From Pseudoxanthomonas sp. (GTDB lineage Bacteria > Pseudomonadota > Gammaproteobacteria > Xanthomonadales > Xanthomonadaceae), in assembly GCF_035999195.1 (NCBI RefSeq), contig NZ_DASYGY010000009.1:1612001-1676000 (forward strand): 64,000 nt of DNA, read 5' to 3'. The position numbers and the translations under genes are program-made. The stretch's first letter is position 1; each line of letters opens with the position of its first letter. Under the pieces are notes generated by a model. That model did not search any database and was not told where the DNA came from. It saw only the letters and a program-made list of their open reading frames with translations. Shown here in pieces: positions 25,341 through 33,986 of the stretch.

Positions 25341-28152
25341 GCACGGAAGCGAAGGCGAGTCCGTGCGCGGCGGTCGTGCGCATCACCACGGCGCGCGCCG
25401 TGGCCAGCGATGCGTGCTCGACGATCAGCCGCGGACGCCGGTCCAGGGTGCAGGCCAGCCCCTCGGCGACGAAGGTCGCATGCACGGCATCCAGCGCAGT
25501 CGCCTGCCCGGACGACAATGCGCCTGCGGTCGACAACGCGGCGATCAGGCCGGGCGTATCGCGTGGCGACAGCAGGGCCGGTTGCGCAGCCGCGTCGCGC
25601 AGCACCAGGTACTGCAGCAGGAACTCCAGGTCGACCAGTCCACCGGCGCCCTGCTTCAGGTCGAACCGCGCGGTGTCGCTGCGGTCGAGTTCCGCGCGCA
25701 TGCGCGTGCGCATCCTGTCCACTTCCTCGCGCAGCGCTTCGATCTCGCGTGGCCGTGCCAGCGTGGCCCTGCGGATGTCTTCGAACGCCCGCAGCAGCGA
25801 CGCATCGCCGGCCACGCCGCGCGCGCGCACCAGCGCCTGGTGTTCCCACGTCCAGGCGCGGTCGCGCTGGTAGTCGCCGAAGCTGGCCAGCGAGGACACC
25901 AGCAGGCCTTTCGCACCGTCCGGGCGCAGCCGCACGTCCACGTCGTACAGGCGTCCGGCGGCGGTCACCGCGCCCAGCAGTGCGACGATCTTCTGCGCAA
26001 GGCGCGCATACCAACGACCGGCTTCGAGCGGACGCGCGCCCTCGGATTCCGTGTCGGCCGGCGCGTCGAACAGGAACACCAGGTCGAGGTCGGAGCCGAA
26101 GCCGAGTTCCTCGCCGCCCAGGCTGCCATAACCCACCACCGCGAACCGGCCAGACGCGACGGCACCATGCGACGCGGCGACATCGCGCGCTGCGATCTGC
26201 ACGACGACGCGGACCACCTCGTCCGCCAGCCACGCCAACTGGCGCACGCTGTCGCGCGCCGCCTGGCGACCGTCGAGTGCCGCCAGCGCCACCCGGAAGC
26301 TCAGCGCGAGCCTGCGCTCGTTCAGCACGCGCAGGCAGGTCTCCGGATCGTCCTCGGCCAACGCAGCTTCGCATTCGCCTCGCAACTCCGCGCGATCCGG
26401 CATGGGTCCCGACACGCGCGTGTCCAGCAGCTCGTCCAGCAGCAACGGATACTGCGCCAGCCGCTCGGACAGCAGGGCACTGCGCGCCAGCACGTCGACC
26501 AGCCGGCCCAGCGCGCTGGGCTGTTCGTCCAGCAACGCCAGATAGCTGGCACGGCGCAGGATGGCCTGCAGCAGCGAGAGCACGCGACGCAGTGCGGCAT
26601 CCGGCTGCGACGACCGCGCGCAGGCCTCCAGCAATGCCGGAACGACCCGGTCGAGCCGGGCGCGCGACGCATCCGACAGCGCGCGCACGCCGCTGAACTG
26701 CGCGAACTCGCGCAGCGCGCCGTCGGCGCTGCCGGGGTCCTGGAAACCCGACGCGGCCAGCGTCTCCGCGTCGCCACCCTCGGGTAGCGCACGCCAGTAC
26801 AGCGCCAGCGCTCCGGGGGCGGCATCGCGCCGGCGCGGTGCCAGCAGTTCGGCGAATTCGGCCGACACGCGTGCGCGCTGCACGTCGAGCGCTGCACGCA
26901 GGGCGTCCCAGTCCGGATAGTCGAGGCCTGCGGCGATGCGATGGCGGTCCAGCGGATCCTCCGGCAGCGCGTGCGTCTGCGCGTCGCGCAGCATCTGCAG
27001 GCGGTTCTCCAGCCGGCGCAGGAAGCGATACGCACCGGCCAGCGCGTCACCCTCTTCCGCCGACATCTGCCGGGCGGCGACCAGCGCCGGCAACGCCACG
27101 CGCAGGCGGCGCTCGCGCAGGCTGGGCTCGCGCCCCCCGCGGATCAGCTGCAGCGCCTGCACCAGGAATTCGATTTCGCGGATGCCGCCCGGCCCGCGCT
27201 TGATGTCGTCGGCCAGTTCGCGCCGTGCGACTTCGGCGGCGATCGCGGCCTTCATCTCGCGCAGGCCGTCGAGGGCGGTGTAGTCCAGGTAGCGCCGATA
27301 GACGAACGGCCGCAGCGACTCCAGCCAGGCTTCGCCGGCCTCGATATCGCCTGCCACGGCGCGGGCCTTCAGCCATGCGTAGCGTTCCCAGTCGCGCCCT
27401 TCGCGCTGGAAGTACTGGTCCATCCCGGCGAACGACAGCGCAACGCGACCGGCGTTGCCGAACGGCCGCAGGCGCAGGTCGACGCGATGGCAGAAGCCGT
27501 CGACCGTCGGTTCGTCCAGCAGCCTGGCCAGCCGCTGGCCCAGCCGCATGAAGTAATCCTCCGCCGCCAGCGATCGCGCGCCGTCGGACTCGCCGCCCTG
27601 CGGGTATGCATAGACCAGGTCGATGTCGGACGAGAAATTCAGTTCGCCGCCGCCCAGCTTGCCCAGGCCGAACACCACCAGCCGCTGCGCACTGCCGTCG
27701 GCCGCGCGCACCACGCCATGACGCTGCGCGAACTCCGCTTCCAGGGCCTCCAGCGCCGTCTGCAGGCAGACCTCGGCCAGGCGCGTGGTGCCGGCCAGGG
27801 TGTCATCGACCGTGTCCAGGCCATGCACATCGCGCCAGACCAGGCGCGTCGACTCGGCGGTCCGGTAGCGGCGCAGCAGTTCGGGCCATTGCGCGGCGTT
27901 GTCGATCGTCAGCGCGGGCACCGGCCACGGCGCGGCGCCATCGTCGCGCAGCAGTACGGTCAGCACGTCGGGCTGCCGGCGCAGGGTTTCGAGGGCGAAG
28001 TCGCTGGCAGCGATCACGTGCGAGACGCGATCGACGTGGTGCGGATCGGCAAGAAGCGCATCGACGTCGGTCGATACGGCACGCAATCGCACCAGCCCGC
28101 GTTCGATCAGGGCATCGCGCTCGGCATCCGGAAGCGGGGTCGCGTCATTCAT
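25333..28152 (-). CDS. glnE: bifunctional glutamine synthetase adenylyltransferase/deadenylase GlnE
   Basis: Controls glutamine synthetase by adding and removing AMP. The 939-residue protein (normal length) has two nucleotidyltransferase domains, each followed by a PII-uridylyltransferase-type helical region. The N-terminal domain carries GGGELNFSSDIDLVYAY near residue 170, and the C-terminal one GGEELGFGSDLDLVFLFD near residue 680. The G-S-x(10)-D-x-D metal sites are intact in both. ATG 28152 (MNDATPLPD) is used; an upstream in-frame start is less likely. It is monocistronic, bounded by a REP region upstream and a convergent gene downstream. Confidence 0.96.
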   Translation of the reverse strand: MNDATPLPDAERDALIERGLVRLRAVSTDVDALLADPHHVDRVSHVIAASDFALETLRRQPDVLTVLLRDDGAAPWPVPALTIDNAAQWPELLRRYRTAESTRLVWRDVHGLDTVDDTLAGTTRLAEVCLQTALEALEAEFAQRHGVVRAADGSAQRLVVFGLGKLGGGELNFSSDIDLVYAYPQGGESDGARSLAAEDYFMRLGQRLARLLDEPTVDGFCHRVDLRLRPFGNAGRVALSFAGMDQYFQREGRDWERYAWLKARAVAGDIEAGEAWLESLRPFVYRRYLDYTALDGLREMKAAIAAEVARRELADDIKRGPGGIREIEFLVQALQLIRGGREPSLRERRLRVALPALVAARQMSAEEGDALAGAYRFLRRLENRLQMLRDAQTHALPEDPLDRHRIAAGLDYPDWDALRAALDVQRARVSAEFAELLAPRRRDAAPGALALYWRALPEGGDAETLAASGFQDPGSADGALREFAQFSGVRALSDASRARLDRVVPALLEACARSSQPDAALRRVLSLLQAILRRASYLALLDEQPSALGRLVDVLARSALLSERLAQYPLLLDELLDTRVSGPMPDRAELRGECEAALAEDDPETCLRVLNERRLALSFRVALAALDGRQAARDSVRQLAWLADEVVRVVVQIAARDVAASHGAVASGRFAVVGYGSLGGEELGFGSDLDLVFLFDAPADTESEGARPLEAGRWYARLAQKIVALLGAVTAAGRLYDVDVRLRPDGAKGLLVSSLASFGDYQRDRAWTWEHQALVRARGVAGDASLLRAFEDIRRATLARPREIEALREEVDRMRTRMRAELDRSDTARFDLKQGAGGLVDLEFLLQYLVLRDAAAQPALLSPRDTPGLIAALSTAGALSSGQATALDAVHATFVAEGLACTLDRRPRLIVEHASLATARAVVMRTTAAHGLAFASVPT

Positions 28153-28205
28153 GGCGACCGATTGTGGCATGGGGCCGCGCGAGGCACGCGATCACCGTCG
28201 TCCAT

Positions 28206-28342
28206 GTGTGGGAGCGACGTGAGTCGCGAACGAACCGCCGCGAACGCATAGCTGTGCAATACGCCTTGGCTGAAGCGGAGCCTGTACCGCTTGGGCGGCG
28301 CCCCCCCCCGGGAAAGCGATCGCGACTTATGTCGCTCCCACA
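28206..28342. repeat. degenerate GTGG/GTAG-type REP pair with a C9 tract
   Basis: The left arm (28206-28229, TGTGGGAGCGACGTGAGTCG...) and the right arm (28317-28342, ...GTCGCTCCCACA) are inverted versions of the 15783 element, but the right arm has a mismatch (TTATG for TCACG) and the loop has grown to about 87 nt. The loop contains nine consecutive C at 28301-28309. It fills the space between glnE and lipB. Confidence 0.8.
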
Positions 28343-28353
28343 CCGTACCGGCG

Positions 28354-29022
28354 CTAGGCCGCTTCGGAAAGATCCGGCAACGCGGCGTCGTGTTTAAACG
28401 ACAGCCCGAACTGCGCCGCCATCTGCTCCAGCAGCACCGGCTTCACCTGGTCCATGCCCGTCGGGCCACCGAGATCGGCCAGCGAGACCACCTGCAGGCC
28501 CTGGTAACCGCAGGGATTGATGCGATGGAACGGCTCCAGGTCCATCGCGATGTTGAACGCCAGGCCGTGGAAGGTGCACCCGCGGCGCACGCGGATGCCG
28601 AGCGCGCCGATCTTGGCGCCGGCCACGTACACGCCGGGCGCGCCGTCCTTGCGGACGGCCTCGATGTTCCATTCGGCCAGCGTATCGATCATCGCCTGTT
28701 CGATCTTGCAGACATAGTCGCGCACGCCGACCTTCAGACGCTTCAGGTCGAACAGCGGGTACGCGACGATCTGGCCGGGGCCGTGGTATGTCACCTGTCC
28801 GCCGCGATCGACCTGGACCACCGGGATGTCGCCGGCCGCGAGTACGTGCTCGGGCTTGCCCGCCTGGCCGAGCGTGAACACCGGCTCGTGTTCGACCAGC
28901 CACAGTTCGTCGCCGCTTGCGTCGGTCCGCGCATCGGTGAAGCGCTGCATGGCGCGCCAGACCGGTTCGTACGGCTGCCGCCCGAGGTCGCGGACGACGC
29001 AGTCCGTGGTCACAGCGTCCAC
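28354..29022 (-). CDS. lipB: octanoyltransferase LipB
   Basis: Transfers octanoyl from acyl carrier protein to lipoyl domains, the first step of lipoate synthesis. The 222-residue cytoplasmic enzyme shows VDRGGQVTYHGPGQIVAYP near residue 75 and the catalytic CGYQGLQVVSL cysteine near residue 172, with the conserved lysine in GAKIGALGIRV near residue 140. GTG 29022 overlaps the DUF493 gene; a GTG three codons later is an alternative. lipA is often next to lipB, but here a REP and glnE follow instead. The DUF493-lipB order matches E. coli ybeD-lipB. Confidence 0.96.
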   Translation of the reverse strand: MDAVTTDCVVRDLGRQPYEPVWRAMQRFTDARTDASGDELWLVEHEPVFTLGQAGKPEHVLAAGDIPVVQVDRGGQVTYHGPGQIVAYPLFDLKRLKVGVRDYVCKIEQAMIDTLAEWNIEAVRKDGAPGVYVAGAKIGALGIRVRRGCTFHGLAFNIAMDLEPFHRINPCGYQGLQVVSLADLGGPTGMDQVKPVLLEQMAAQFGLSFKHDAALPDLSEAA

Positions 29023-29288
29023 TTCACTTCGGGATGCTCGCGCAGCGCCTCGTGCGCGGCGTAGTACTGCGCGCGGTCGTTGGCCTGGAAGCGGATGCGC
29101 ACCGACACGTACTTGCCGTTGGCCGAATGCCGCCAGGTGATGTCCTCGTGCACCACCGACACGCCGGAGGCTTCCAGCAGGCGGGGCAGTTCGGTTTCCA
29201 GGCCCGTGCCGGCGGTGCCCATCGCGCTGAGCTCGAAGGTGCCGGGGAACTGGAAGCCGTGTTCGGGGTTGTCGGATTTGATCTCCAT
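29010..29288 (-). CDS. ybeD: DUF493 (YbeD) family protein
   Basis: A 92-residue ACT-like-fold protein: EHGFQFPGTFELSAMGTAG at the start, then SVRIRFQANDRAQYYAAHEAL and the ending EVKWTL. In E. coli the homologue lies between dacA and lipB and its role is unresolved; a small regulatory role in lipoate metabolism has been suggested. Here too it directly precedes and overlaps lipB, and dacC is only 2.2 kb away, with a CsgG-domain gene and an EamA gene in between. It therefore looks like the ancestral dacA-ybeD-lipB order broken by two genes. Confidence 0.92.
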   Translation of the reverse strand: MEIKSDNPEHGFQFPGTFELSAMGTAGTGLETELPRLLEASGVSVVHEDITWRHSANGKYVSVRIRFQANDRAQYYAAHEALREHPEVKWTL

Positions 29289-29342
29289 GCCCGGATTATT
29301 GGGATGGAGACGGCGAAAGCCAAGCCGACCGGTCCCCGAACG

Positions 29343-29370
29343 ACGAAGGGCCGCATGCGCGGCCCTTCGT
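29343..29370 (-). terminator. hairpin after the CsgG-domain gene
   Basis: A perfect 12-bp inverted repeat ACGAAGGGCCGC / GCGGCCCTTCGT closes an ATGC loop at 29343-29370, 18 nt past the stop of the CsgG-domain gene and upstream of DUF493. There is no long U-run, but stem strength makes it a likely terminator. Confidence 0.7.
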
Positions 29371-29387
29371 TCCTGCGGCGGCGACGC

Positions 29388-30335
29388 TCAGCGCGCCAGC
29401 TTCACCAGGGTGGAGGAGACCCAGCCCTTGTTGCCCAGTTCGTCCTCGACTTCCCACATCACGCCGTCCTTGTTGCCGGTGGGATACAGCATCATGCCCG
29501 GATCCAGGTCGCGCACGGCCTTGCCGGTGCCCTTGGCGTTGGCGAACAGGCGGCCCGGCTTGGTCATTTCCACCGCCTGCTGGGCGTTGGAGCCCGATGC
29601 GTTGTCGGTGAGTCCGCCCAGCTGGCCGACGAGGTCGGTGTAGGCCTTCAGATAGGCCAGCGTGATGACCTGGCCGATCTCGGTATTGGCGTAGCCGCCG
29701 ACGCCCGCCGCGCCCAGGCCGCTGCCGCCGAACAGGCCGCCACCGGCGCCCCAGCCGATGTCGGTCTTGACCGCGTTGCCCTCAGCCATCGCCACCTGCT
29801 CGGACGAACGCACGTCGGTCACGGTCAGCACCACGTCGGCCGTCTTCTTCTTGAAGTTCAGGCCACCGACGATGGCGCCCGCGTTGCCGCCGATCAGCCC
29901 ACCCAGCAGGCCGCTGATGGCGTTGCCGCCGGCATTGCTGTTCTGCGAGATCAGGTCCGGCACCAGCACGTAGTCGGCGGCGCGGATCTGTCCCTTGCCC
30001 ACGTTGGAGCGGTTGCGCAGCTCGCCGCTCGCGGCCAGGTCGCGCTCGGCCATGGCCGCGCCCATGCCGGCGCCACGATCGACGAGGGTGAAGCAGCGCG
30101 ACTTGTTGACGAACACCTTGATCAGCCTCGACGGCGCCGGCAGCTGCTGGCCGGTCCACCAGTTCACCGCATCCTCCGGCTCGATCACCGAGATCGACCC
30201 CAGCGGCTTGCTGCAGGTCGGGATTTCGGCGGTCTGCTGCTTGCGCTGGTCCTGCGCGCTCTGGCGCTGGGCGAACGCGGGCAGCGCGGCCACGAGCGCC
30301 AGCATGCCGGCGGTGATACGTACGGTCTTGCTCAT
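29388..30335 (-). CDS. CsgG/HfaB-domain secreted protein with C-terminal SH3 domain
   Basis: A 315-residue exported protein. The signal peptide MSKTVRITAGMLALVAALPAFA has no lipobox, unlike curli CsgG. The CsgG-like domain is recognisable in LIKVFVNKSRCFTLVDRG near residue 90, followed by the typical E-R-D-L-A...GQIRAADYVLVPDLISQ. Two Gly-rich stretches (GGLIGGNAGAIVGG; WGAGGGLFGGSGLGAAG) follow. A C-terminal SH3-type domain (residues about 250-315) ends GNKGWVSSTLVKLAR, which suggests wall binding. No other curli or holdfast genes are nearby. It is oriented away from the EamA gene. Function unknown. Confidence 0.8.
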   Translation of the reverse strand: MSKTVRITAGMLALVAALPAFAQRQSAQDQRKQQTAEIPTCSKPLGSISVIEPEDAVNWWTGQQLPAPSRLIKVFVNKSRCFTLVDRGAGMGAAMAERDLAASGELRNRSNVGKGQIRAADYVLVPDLISQNSNAGGNAISGLLGGLIGGNAGAIVGGLNFKKKTADVVLTVTDVRSSEQVAMAEGNAVKTDIGWGAGGGLFGGSGLGAAGVGGYANTEIGQVITLAYLKAYTDLVGQLGGLTDNASGSNAQQAVEMTKPGRLFANAKGTGKAVRDLDPGMMLYPTGNKDGVMWEVEDELGNKGWVSSTLVKLAR

Positions 30336-30567
30336 TCCCCTGCTCACTGATGTCACTCCTTGAAAGATTGTCGCTCCCGACGCGGAAGCGCTCCATCGGC
30401 ACGGGCGACCGCGGCGCGGATGCCGGTGTCCCCGGTGCGGATGATAGGCCATGGCGGGCGCCATGCCTGCAAGCACGGCGAATGTGAAGCCGACAGGCCA
30501 TCGGGGACCCTGGCCCGTGGCCGCCAGCCGGTGCGCGATAATCGCCCGCCCCGCATCGAGCCCCGCC

Positions 30568-31431
30568 GTGTCCTACCTGCTCATCAGCATCGTCTGCAGC
30601 GTGCTCGTCTCGGTGCTGCTCAAGCTGATGCAGCGGCGCGGGATCGACACGGCGCAGGGCATCACCTGGAACTACCTGGCCGCGGCGGTGCTGTGCTTCG
30701 TGCTGCTCGACCCGCCGCTGGCGACGCTGGCGCGTGCCGATGCGCCGCAGGGAGAGCTGGCCCTGCTGGCCCTGTTGCTGCCCGGCATCTTCCTGGCCCT
30801 GTCGGCCTCCGTGCGCGCGGCCGGCATCGTGCGCACCGACATCGCCCAGCGCATGTCGCTGGTGCTGTCGCTGCTGGCCGCCTTCCTGTGGTTCGGCGAA
30901 CGCGTCGACGGACTGCGGATCGCCGGACTGGTCCTCGGCGTGATCGCCATCGCCTGCCTGGTCGTGCGCCCGGAGCGCGGCGCACGCAGCGACGGCTGGC
31001 AGGCCTGGGCGTTGCCATTGCTGGTGCTGGTGGGCTACGCCAGCGTCGACGTGCTGCTGAAGCGGCTGTCCGCCTCGGGCACCCCGTTCGCCGCGTCGCT
31101 GCAGCTGGCCTTCGTCGCCGCCTTCGCGGTGATGCTGGCCGTGCAGCTGCTGCGCGCCTGGCGTGGACACGTCGCGCTGACCCGCGCCGCCCTCGGCAGC
31201 GGCCTGCTGCTGGGCGTGCTGAACTTCGCCAACATCCTGTTCTACGTGAAGGCGCACCGCGCATTGCCCGAGCATCCGGCGGTGGTGTTTTCGATGATGA
31301 ACATCGGCGTGGTGCTGCTGGGCACGCTGGCGGGCGTGTTCGGCTTCGGCGAGCGGCTCGGCCGGCTCAACCTGCTGGCCATTCCGCTGGCGATCGTGGC
31401 GATCGCGCTGATCGCCAGCGGGATGCGCTGA
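30568..31431 (+). CDS. EamA/DMT-family transporter
   Basis: A 287-residue inner-membrane protein with about ten hydrophobic helices arranged as two EamA repeats, starting VSYLLISIVCSVLVSVLLKLM and ending IPLAIVAIALIASGMR. GTG 30568 is chosen because the transmembrane pattern begins there; upstream in-frame codons encode charged, non-membrane sequence. Substrate unknown; DMT members export amino acids, nucleobases or metabolites. It is divergent from the CsgG-domain gene across 232 nt and convergent with dacC, sharing a terminator with it. Confidence 0.88.
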   Translation: MSYLLISIVCSVLVSVLLKLMQRRGIDTAQGITWNYLAAAVLCFVLLDPPLATLARADAPQGELALLALLLPGIFLALSASVRAAGIVRTDIAQRMSLVLSLLAAFLWFGERVDGLRIAGLVLGVIAIACLVVRPERGARSDGWQAWALPLLVLVGYASVDVLLKRLSASGTPFAASLQLAFVAAFAVMLAVQLLRAWRGHVALTRAALGSGLLLGVLNFANILFYVKAHRALPEHPAVVFSMMNIGVVLLGTLAGVFGFGERLGRLNLLAIPLAIVAIALIASGMR

Positions 31432-31444
31432 GCCGGAAAACAAG

Positions 31445-31466
31445 GAAGCCGGCATTCGCCGGCTTC
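31445..31466. terminator. bidirectional terminator between the EamA and dacC genes
   Basis: A 9-bp perfect stem GAAGCCGGC / GCCGGCTTC with ATTC loop lies between two convergent genes, 13 nt after one stop and 24 nt before the other. Confidence 0.7.
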
Positions 31467-31490
31467 GTCGTGCTCACGGATCGCGGCGGA

Positions 31491-32690
31491 TCACTCCGAC
31501 TCCCACCACATCCAGAACGCGTCCCACAGGCGCTTGAAGAAGCCGGCTTCTTCGATCGCCGTGATCGCCACCAGCGGCGATTCCGCGACGACCTTGCCGT
31601 CCAGCGTGACCTTCACGGTACCGATGGCCTGGCCTGCGGTGATCGGCGCCACTAGCGTCTTCGGCACGTCCATCGTGGGCTTGAGCTGCTCGTAACGGCC
31701 ACGCGGCACGCTGACCAGCATCGGCTGCGCGACGCCCAGCTGCACGTCCTTCGCCTTGCCCTTCCACACGCGCTGGGTGGCGATGGACTTGCCCGGCTCG
31801 TACAGGCGATGCGTTTCGTAGAACCGGAAGCCCCAGTTCAGCAGCGCCAGGCTGTCGTCGGCGCGCTGTTTCTCGGAGGTCGAGCCCATCACCACCGCGA
31901 TCAGGCGCTGGTCGCCGCGCTTGGCCGAGCTCATCAGGCAGTAGCCCGCGCCGGAGTGATGGCCGGTCTTGATGCCGTCCACGCTGGGGTCGCGCCACAG
32001 CAGCAGGTTGCGGTTCGGCTGGGTGATGGTGCCGACCGTGAACTCCTTGATCTTGTTGAAGGCGTACTGCTCCGGATACTCGCGGATCAGCGCGCGCCCG
32101 AGCAGGGCCAGGTCGTAGGCCGTGGAGTAGTGCTCCGGCGCCGACAGGCCGTGCGCGTTGACGAAGTTCGAGCCCTTCATGCCGATCTGCGCGGCATAGT
32201 TGTTCATCAGCGCGGCGAACGCTTCCTGGCTGCCGGCGGCATGTTCGGCCAGGGCGATGGCGGCGTCGTTGCCCGACTGCACGGCCATGCCGGTTTCCAT
32301 ATCCAGCAGCGACGCGGTCTTGTTGACCGCGAAACCGCTGTAGCTGCCGTCCGTGCCGGCACCGCCCTCGCGCCAGGCGCGCTCGCTCATCATCACCTGG
32401 TCGGTGGGCTTGATCTTGCCGTTCTTCTGCTCGGCCGCCAGCACGTACGAGGTCATGACCTTGGTGATGCTGGCCGGCTCGACGCGCTCGTTGTAGTTCT
32501 CGCCGGCCAGGACCTGGCCGGTGATGTAGTCCATCAGGATCCACGCCGTGGCGGTCGGGGTGGGCGGCGGCGGAATCTCGACAGCCGCAGCGGCCGGAGC
32601 GGCAGGCGCCGGCGTCGGCGCGGGCGTCTGGGCGATGGCCAGCCCCATGGCGGTGGTCGCGAGCGCGGCGAGGGCGAAACGGAACTTCAT
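31491..32690 (-). CDS. dacC: D-alanyl-D-alanine carboxypeptidase (PBP5/6 type)
   Basis: Periplasmic, membrane-tethered enzyme that trims the terminal D-Ala from pentapeptides. The 399-residue protein has a signal peptide (MKFRFALAALATTAMGLAIA) and a Pro/Ala linker. The penicillin-binding triad is intact: S74-I-T-K77, S139-G-N141 and K241-T-G243. The C-terminus (FFKRLWDAFWMWWESE) is a short amphipathic membrane anchor typical of PBP5. It is last in the large rod cluster, 111 nt from rlpA. dacA or dacC are both used for such genes; the symbol is tentative. Confidence 0.94.
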   Translation of the reverse strand: MKFRFALAALATTAMGLAIAQTPAPTPAPAAPAAAAVEIPPPPTPTATAWILMDYITGQVLAGENYNERVEPASITKVMTSYVLAAEQKNGKIKPTDQVMMSERAWREGGAGTDGSYSGFAVNKTASLLDMETGMAVQSGNDAAIALAEHAAGSQEAFAALMNNYAAQIGMKGSNFVNAHGLSAPEHYSTAYDLALLGRALIREYPEQYAFNKIKEFTVGTITQPNRNLLLWRDPSVDGIKTGHHSGAGYCLMSSAKRGDQRLIAVVMGSTSEKQRADDSLALLNWGFRFYETHRLYEPGKSIATQRVWKGKAKDVQLGVAQPMLVSVPRGRYEQLKPTMDVPKTLVAPITAGQAIGTVKVTLDGKVVAESPLVAITAIEEAGFFKRLWDAFWMWWESE

Positions 32691-32801
32691 CGGCGGAAAA
32701 CTCCTGGCAAGGCCGTGGGCCTGTCGGTTCGAGGCGCACATTGTAGGGAGACGCGCCGGCGCATGGGTTGGAAAGACGTAAAAAGCCGGGAAACGCCGTT
32801 C

Positions 32802-33986
32802 CTACTCGCGGACGATGCGCGGGCGCGCGAAGCCCAGGCTGGCGATCCTGCCCGCCAGCGCCTCGGCCGACGCGGCATCGGCCGCCCCCACGCGCAGCCG
32901 CCACAACGGACGGTCCGCACCCGGCACATCGCTGAGCCGCGCGTCGGCAATGCCCGCGGCGGTGAGCCGCGCCAGCGCGCGGTCGGCGTTGTCGCGGCTG
33001 GAAAAGCTGGCGACCTGCAGTTGCAGCGCAGCCGGGGCGCGGCTGGCCGGCACGGCGACCGCTGCGGACGAAGCGGCGGCAGGCATCGCCGACGGGGTGG
33101 CGACCGGGGTGGCCGCTGCAGGCGCGGCGGGTTTGCCGGAGGCCACGCGCACGCCATTGGCCTTCATCCATGCGTCGAACCCGTCCGCGCTGGGCGTATC
33201 GCCCGGCTTGGCCGGCACGTGGTAGCGCGCCGCCTCCTTCGGCAACCGCCCGACCAGGTGATCCATCGCCGACGACGCGGGCAAGGATGCGGGCAAGGAT
33301 GCGGGCGCGGCGGCCAGCGCGGTGCCGTCCGGCGTCAACGCACGCACTTCCACCCGACCGGTGCCGCGCTGGGTGATGCCCAGGCGCACCGCAGCCGCAT
33401 AGCTCAGGTCGATCACGCGGCCTTCGTGGAACGGCCCGCGGTCGTTGACCCGCACGACCACCGACTTGCCGTTGTCCAGGTTGGTGACGCGCGCGAAGCT
33501 GGGCAACGGCAGCGACTTGTGCGCGGCGCTGTAGGCGTACATGTCGTAGACCTCCTGGTTGGAGGTGCGACGGCCATGGAACTTGTTGCCGTAGTACGAC
33601 GCCGTGCCCTGCTCGACGTAACCCTCCACCTTGTCCAGCACGCGGTACTGCTTGCCGAGCACCGAATACGGCGACTTGTTGCCCACGCGCGAGCGCGGCT
33701 CGGCGGTGACGAGGGGCTCGCGGATGCAGTCCAGGTCGGGCACGTGGTCCGGCGTGGTGTCGGGCACGCCCGGCTTGTAGAGACCGCCGGCGGTGTAGTC
33801 GCCGCGCGTGGACAGGTCTTCCTGCGCCGGTGCGTAACGCGAACAGTCCCTGCCGGCGACGGCCGGCGATGGCGTCGCCGGGGATGGCCGCGTGGCGCCG
33901 CCGCCCAACGGCGACGGCGACTTCTTCGGCGCCGTGCTGCATGCGGCCAACGCCACCGCGATCAGCGGCAGGGCCAGCCACTTCAT
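32802..33986 (-). CDS. rlpA: septal ring lytic transglycosylase RlpA
   Basis: Outer-membrane lipoprotein that cleaves stem-peptide-free glycan strands at the septum. The 394-residue protein has a lipobox LAAC (C16). Its double-psi barrel domain runs from about residue 120 to 225, with GTASYYGNKFHGRRTSNQE and VVVRVNDRGPFHEGRVIDLS containing the catalytic residues. A C-terminal SPOR domain covers about residues 310-390 (LQLQVASFSSRDNADRALARL). The linker contains a short tandem repeat, ASLPASLPAS. It overlaps mltB by 4 nt, an intimate pairing of two lytic enzymes. Confidence 0.94.
   Translation of the reverse strand: MKWLALPLIAVALAACSTAPKKSPSPLGGGATRPSPATPSPAVAGRDCSRYAPAQEDLSTRGDYTAGGLYKPGVPDTTPDHVPDLDCIREPLVTAEPRSRVGNKSPYSVLGKQYRVLDKVEGYVEQGTASYYGNKFHGRRTSNQEVYDMYAYSAAHKSLPLPSFARVTNLDNGKSVVVRVNDRGPFHEGRVIDLSYAAAVRLGITQRGTGRVEVRALTPDGTALAAAPASLPASLPASSAMDHLVGRLPKEAARYHVPAKPGDTPSADGFDAWMKANGVRVASGKPAAPAAATPVATPSAMPAAASSAAVAVPASRAPAALQLQVASFSSRDNADRALARLTAAGIADARLSDVPGADRPLWRLRVGAADAASAEALAGRIASLGFARPRIVRE

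Noticed and set aside
28301..28309. C9 tract as a phase-variable switch
   Set aside because: Lies in an intergenic REP loop, not in a coding region or a recognisable promoter spacer; assembly error also possible.
28149..28343. Small minus-strand gene between glnE and lipB
   Set aside because: Frame lies within the REP repeat; composition Arg/Ser-rich and no homology pattern.
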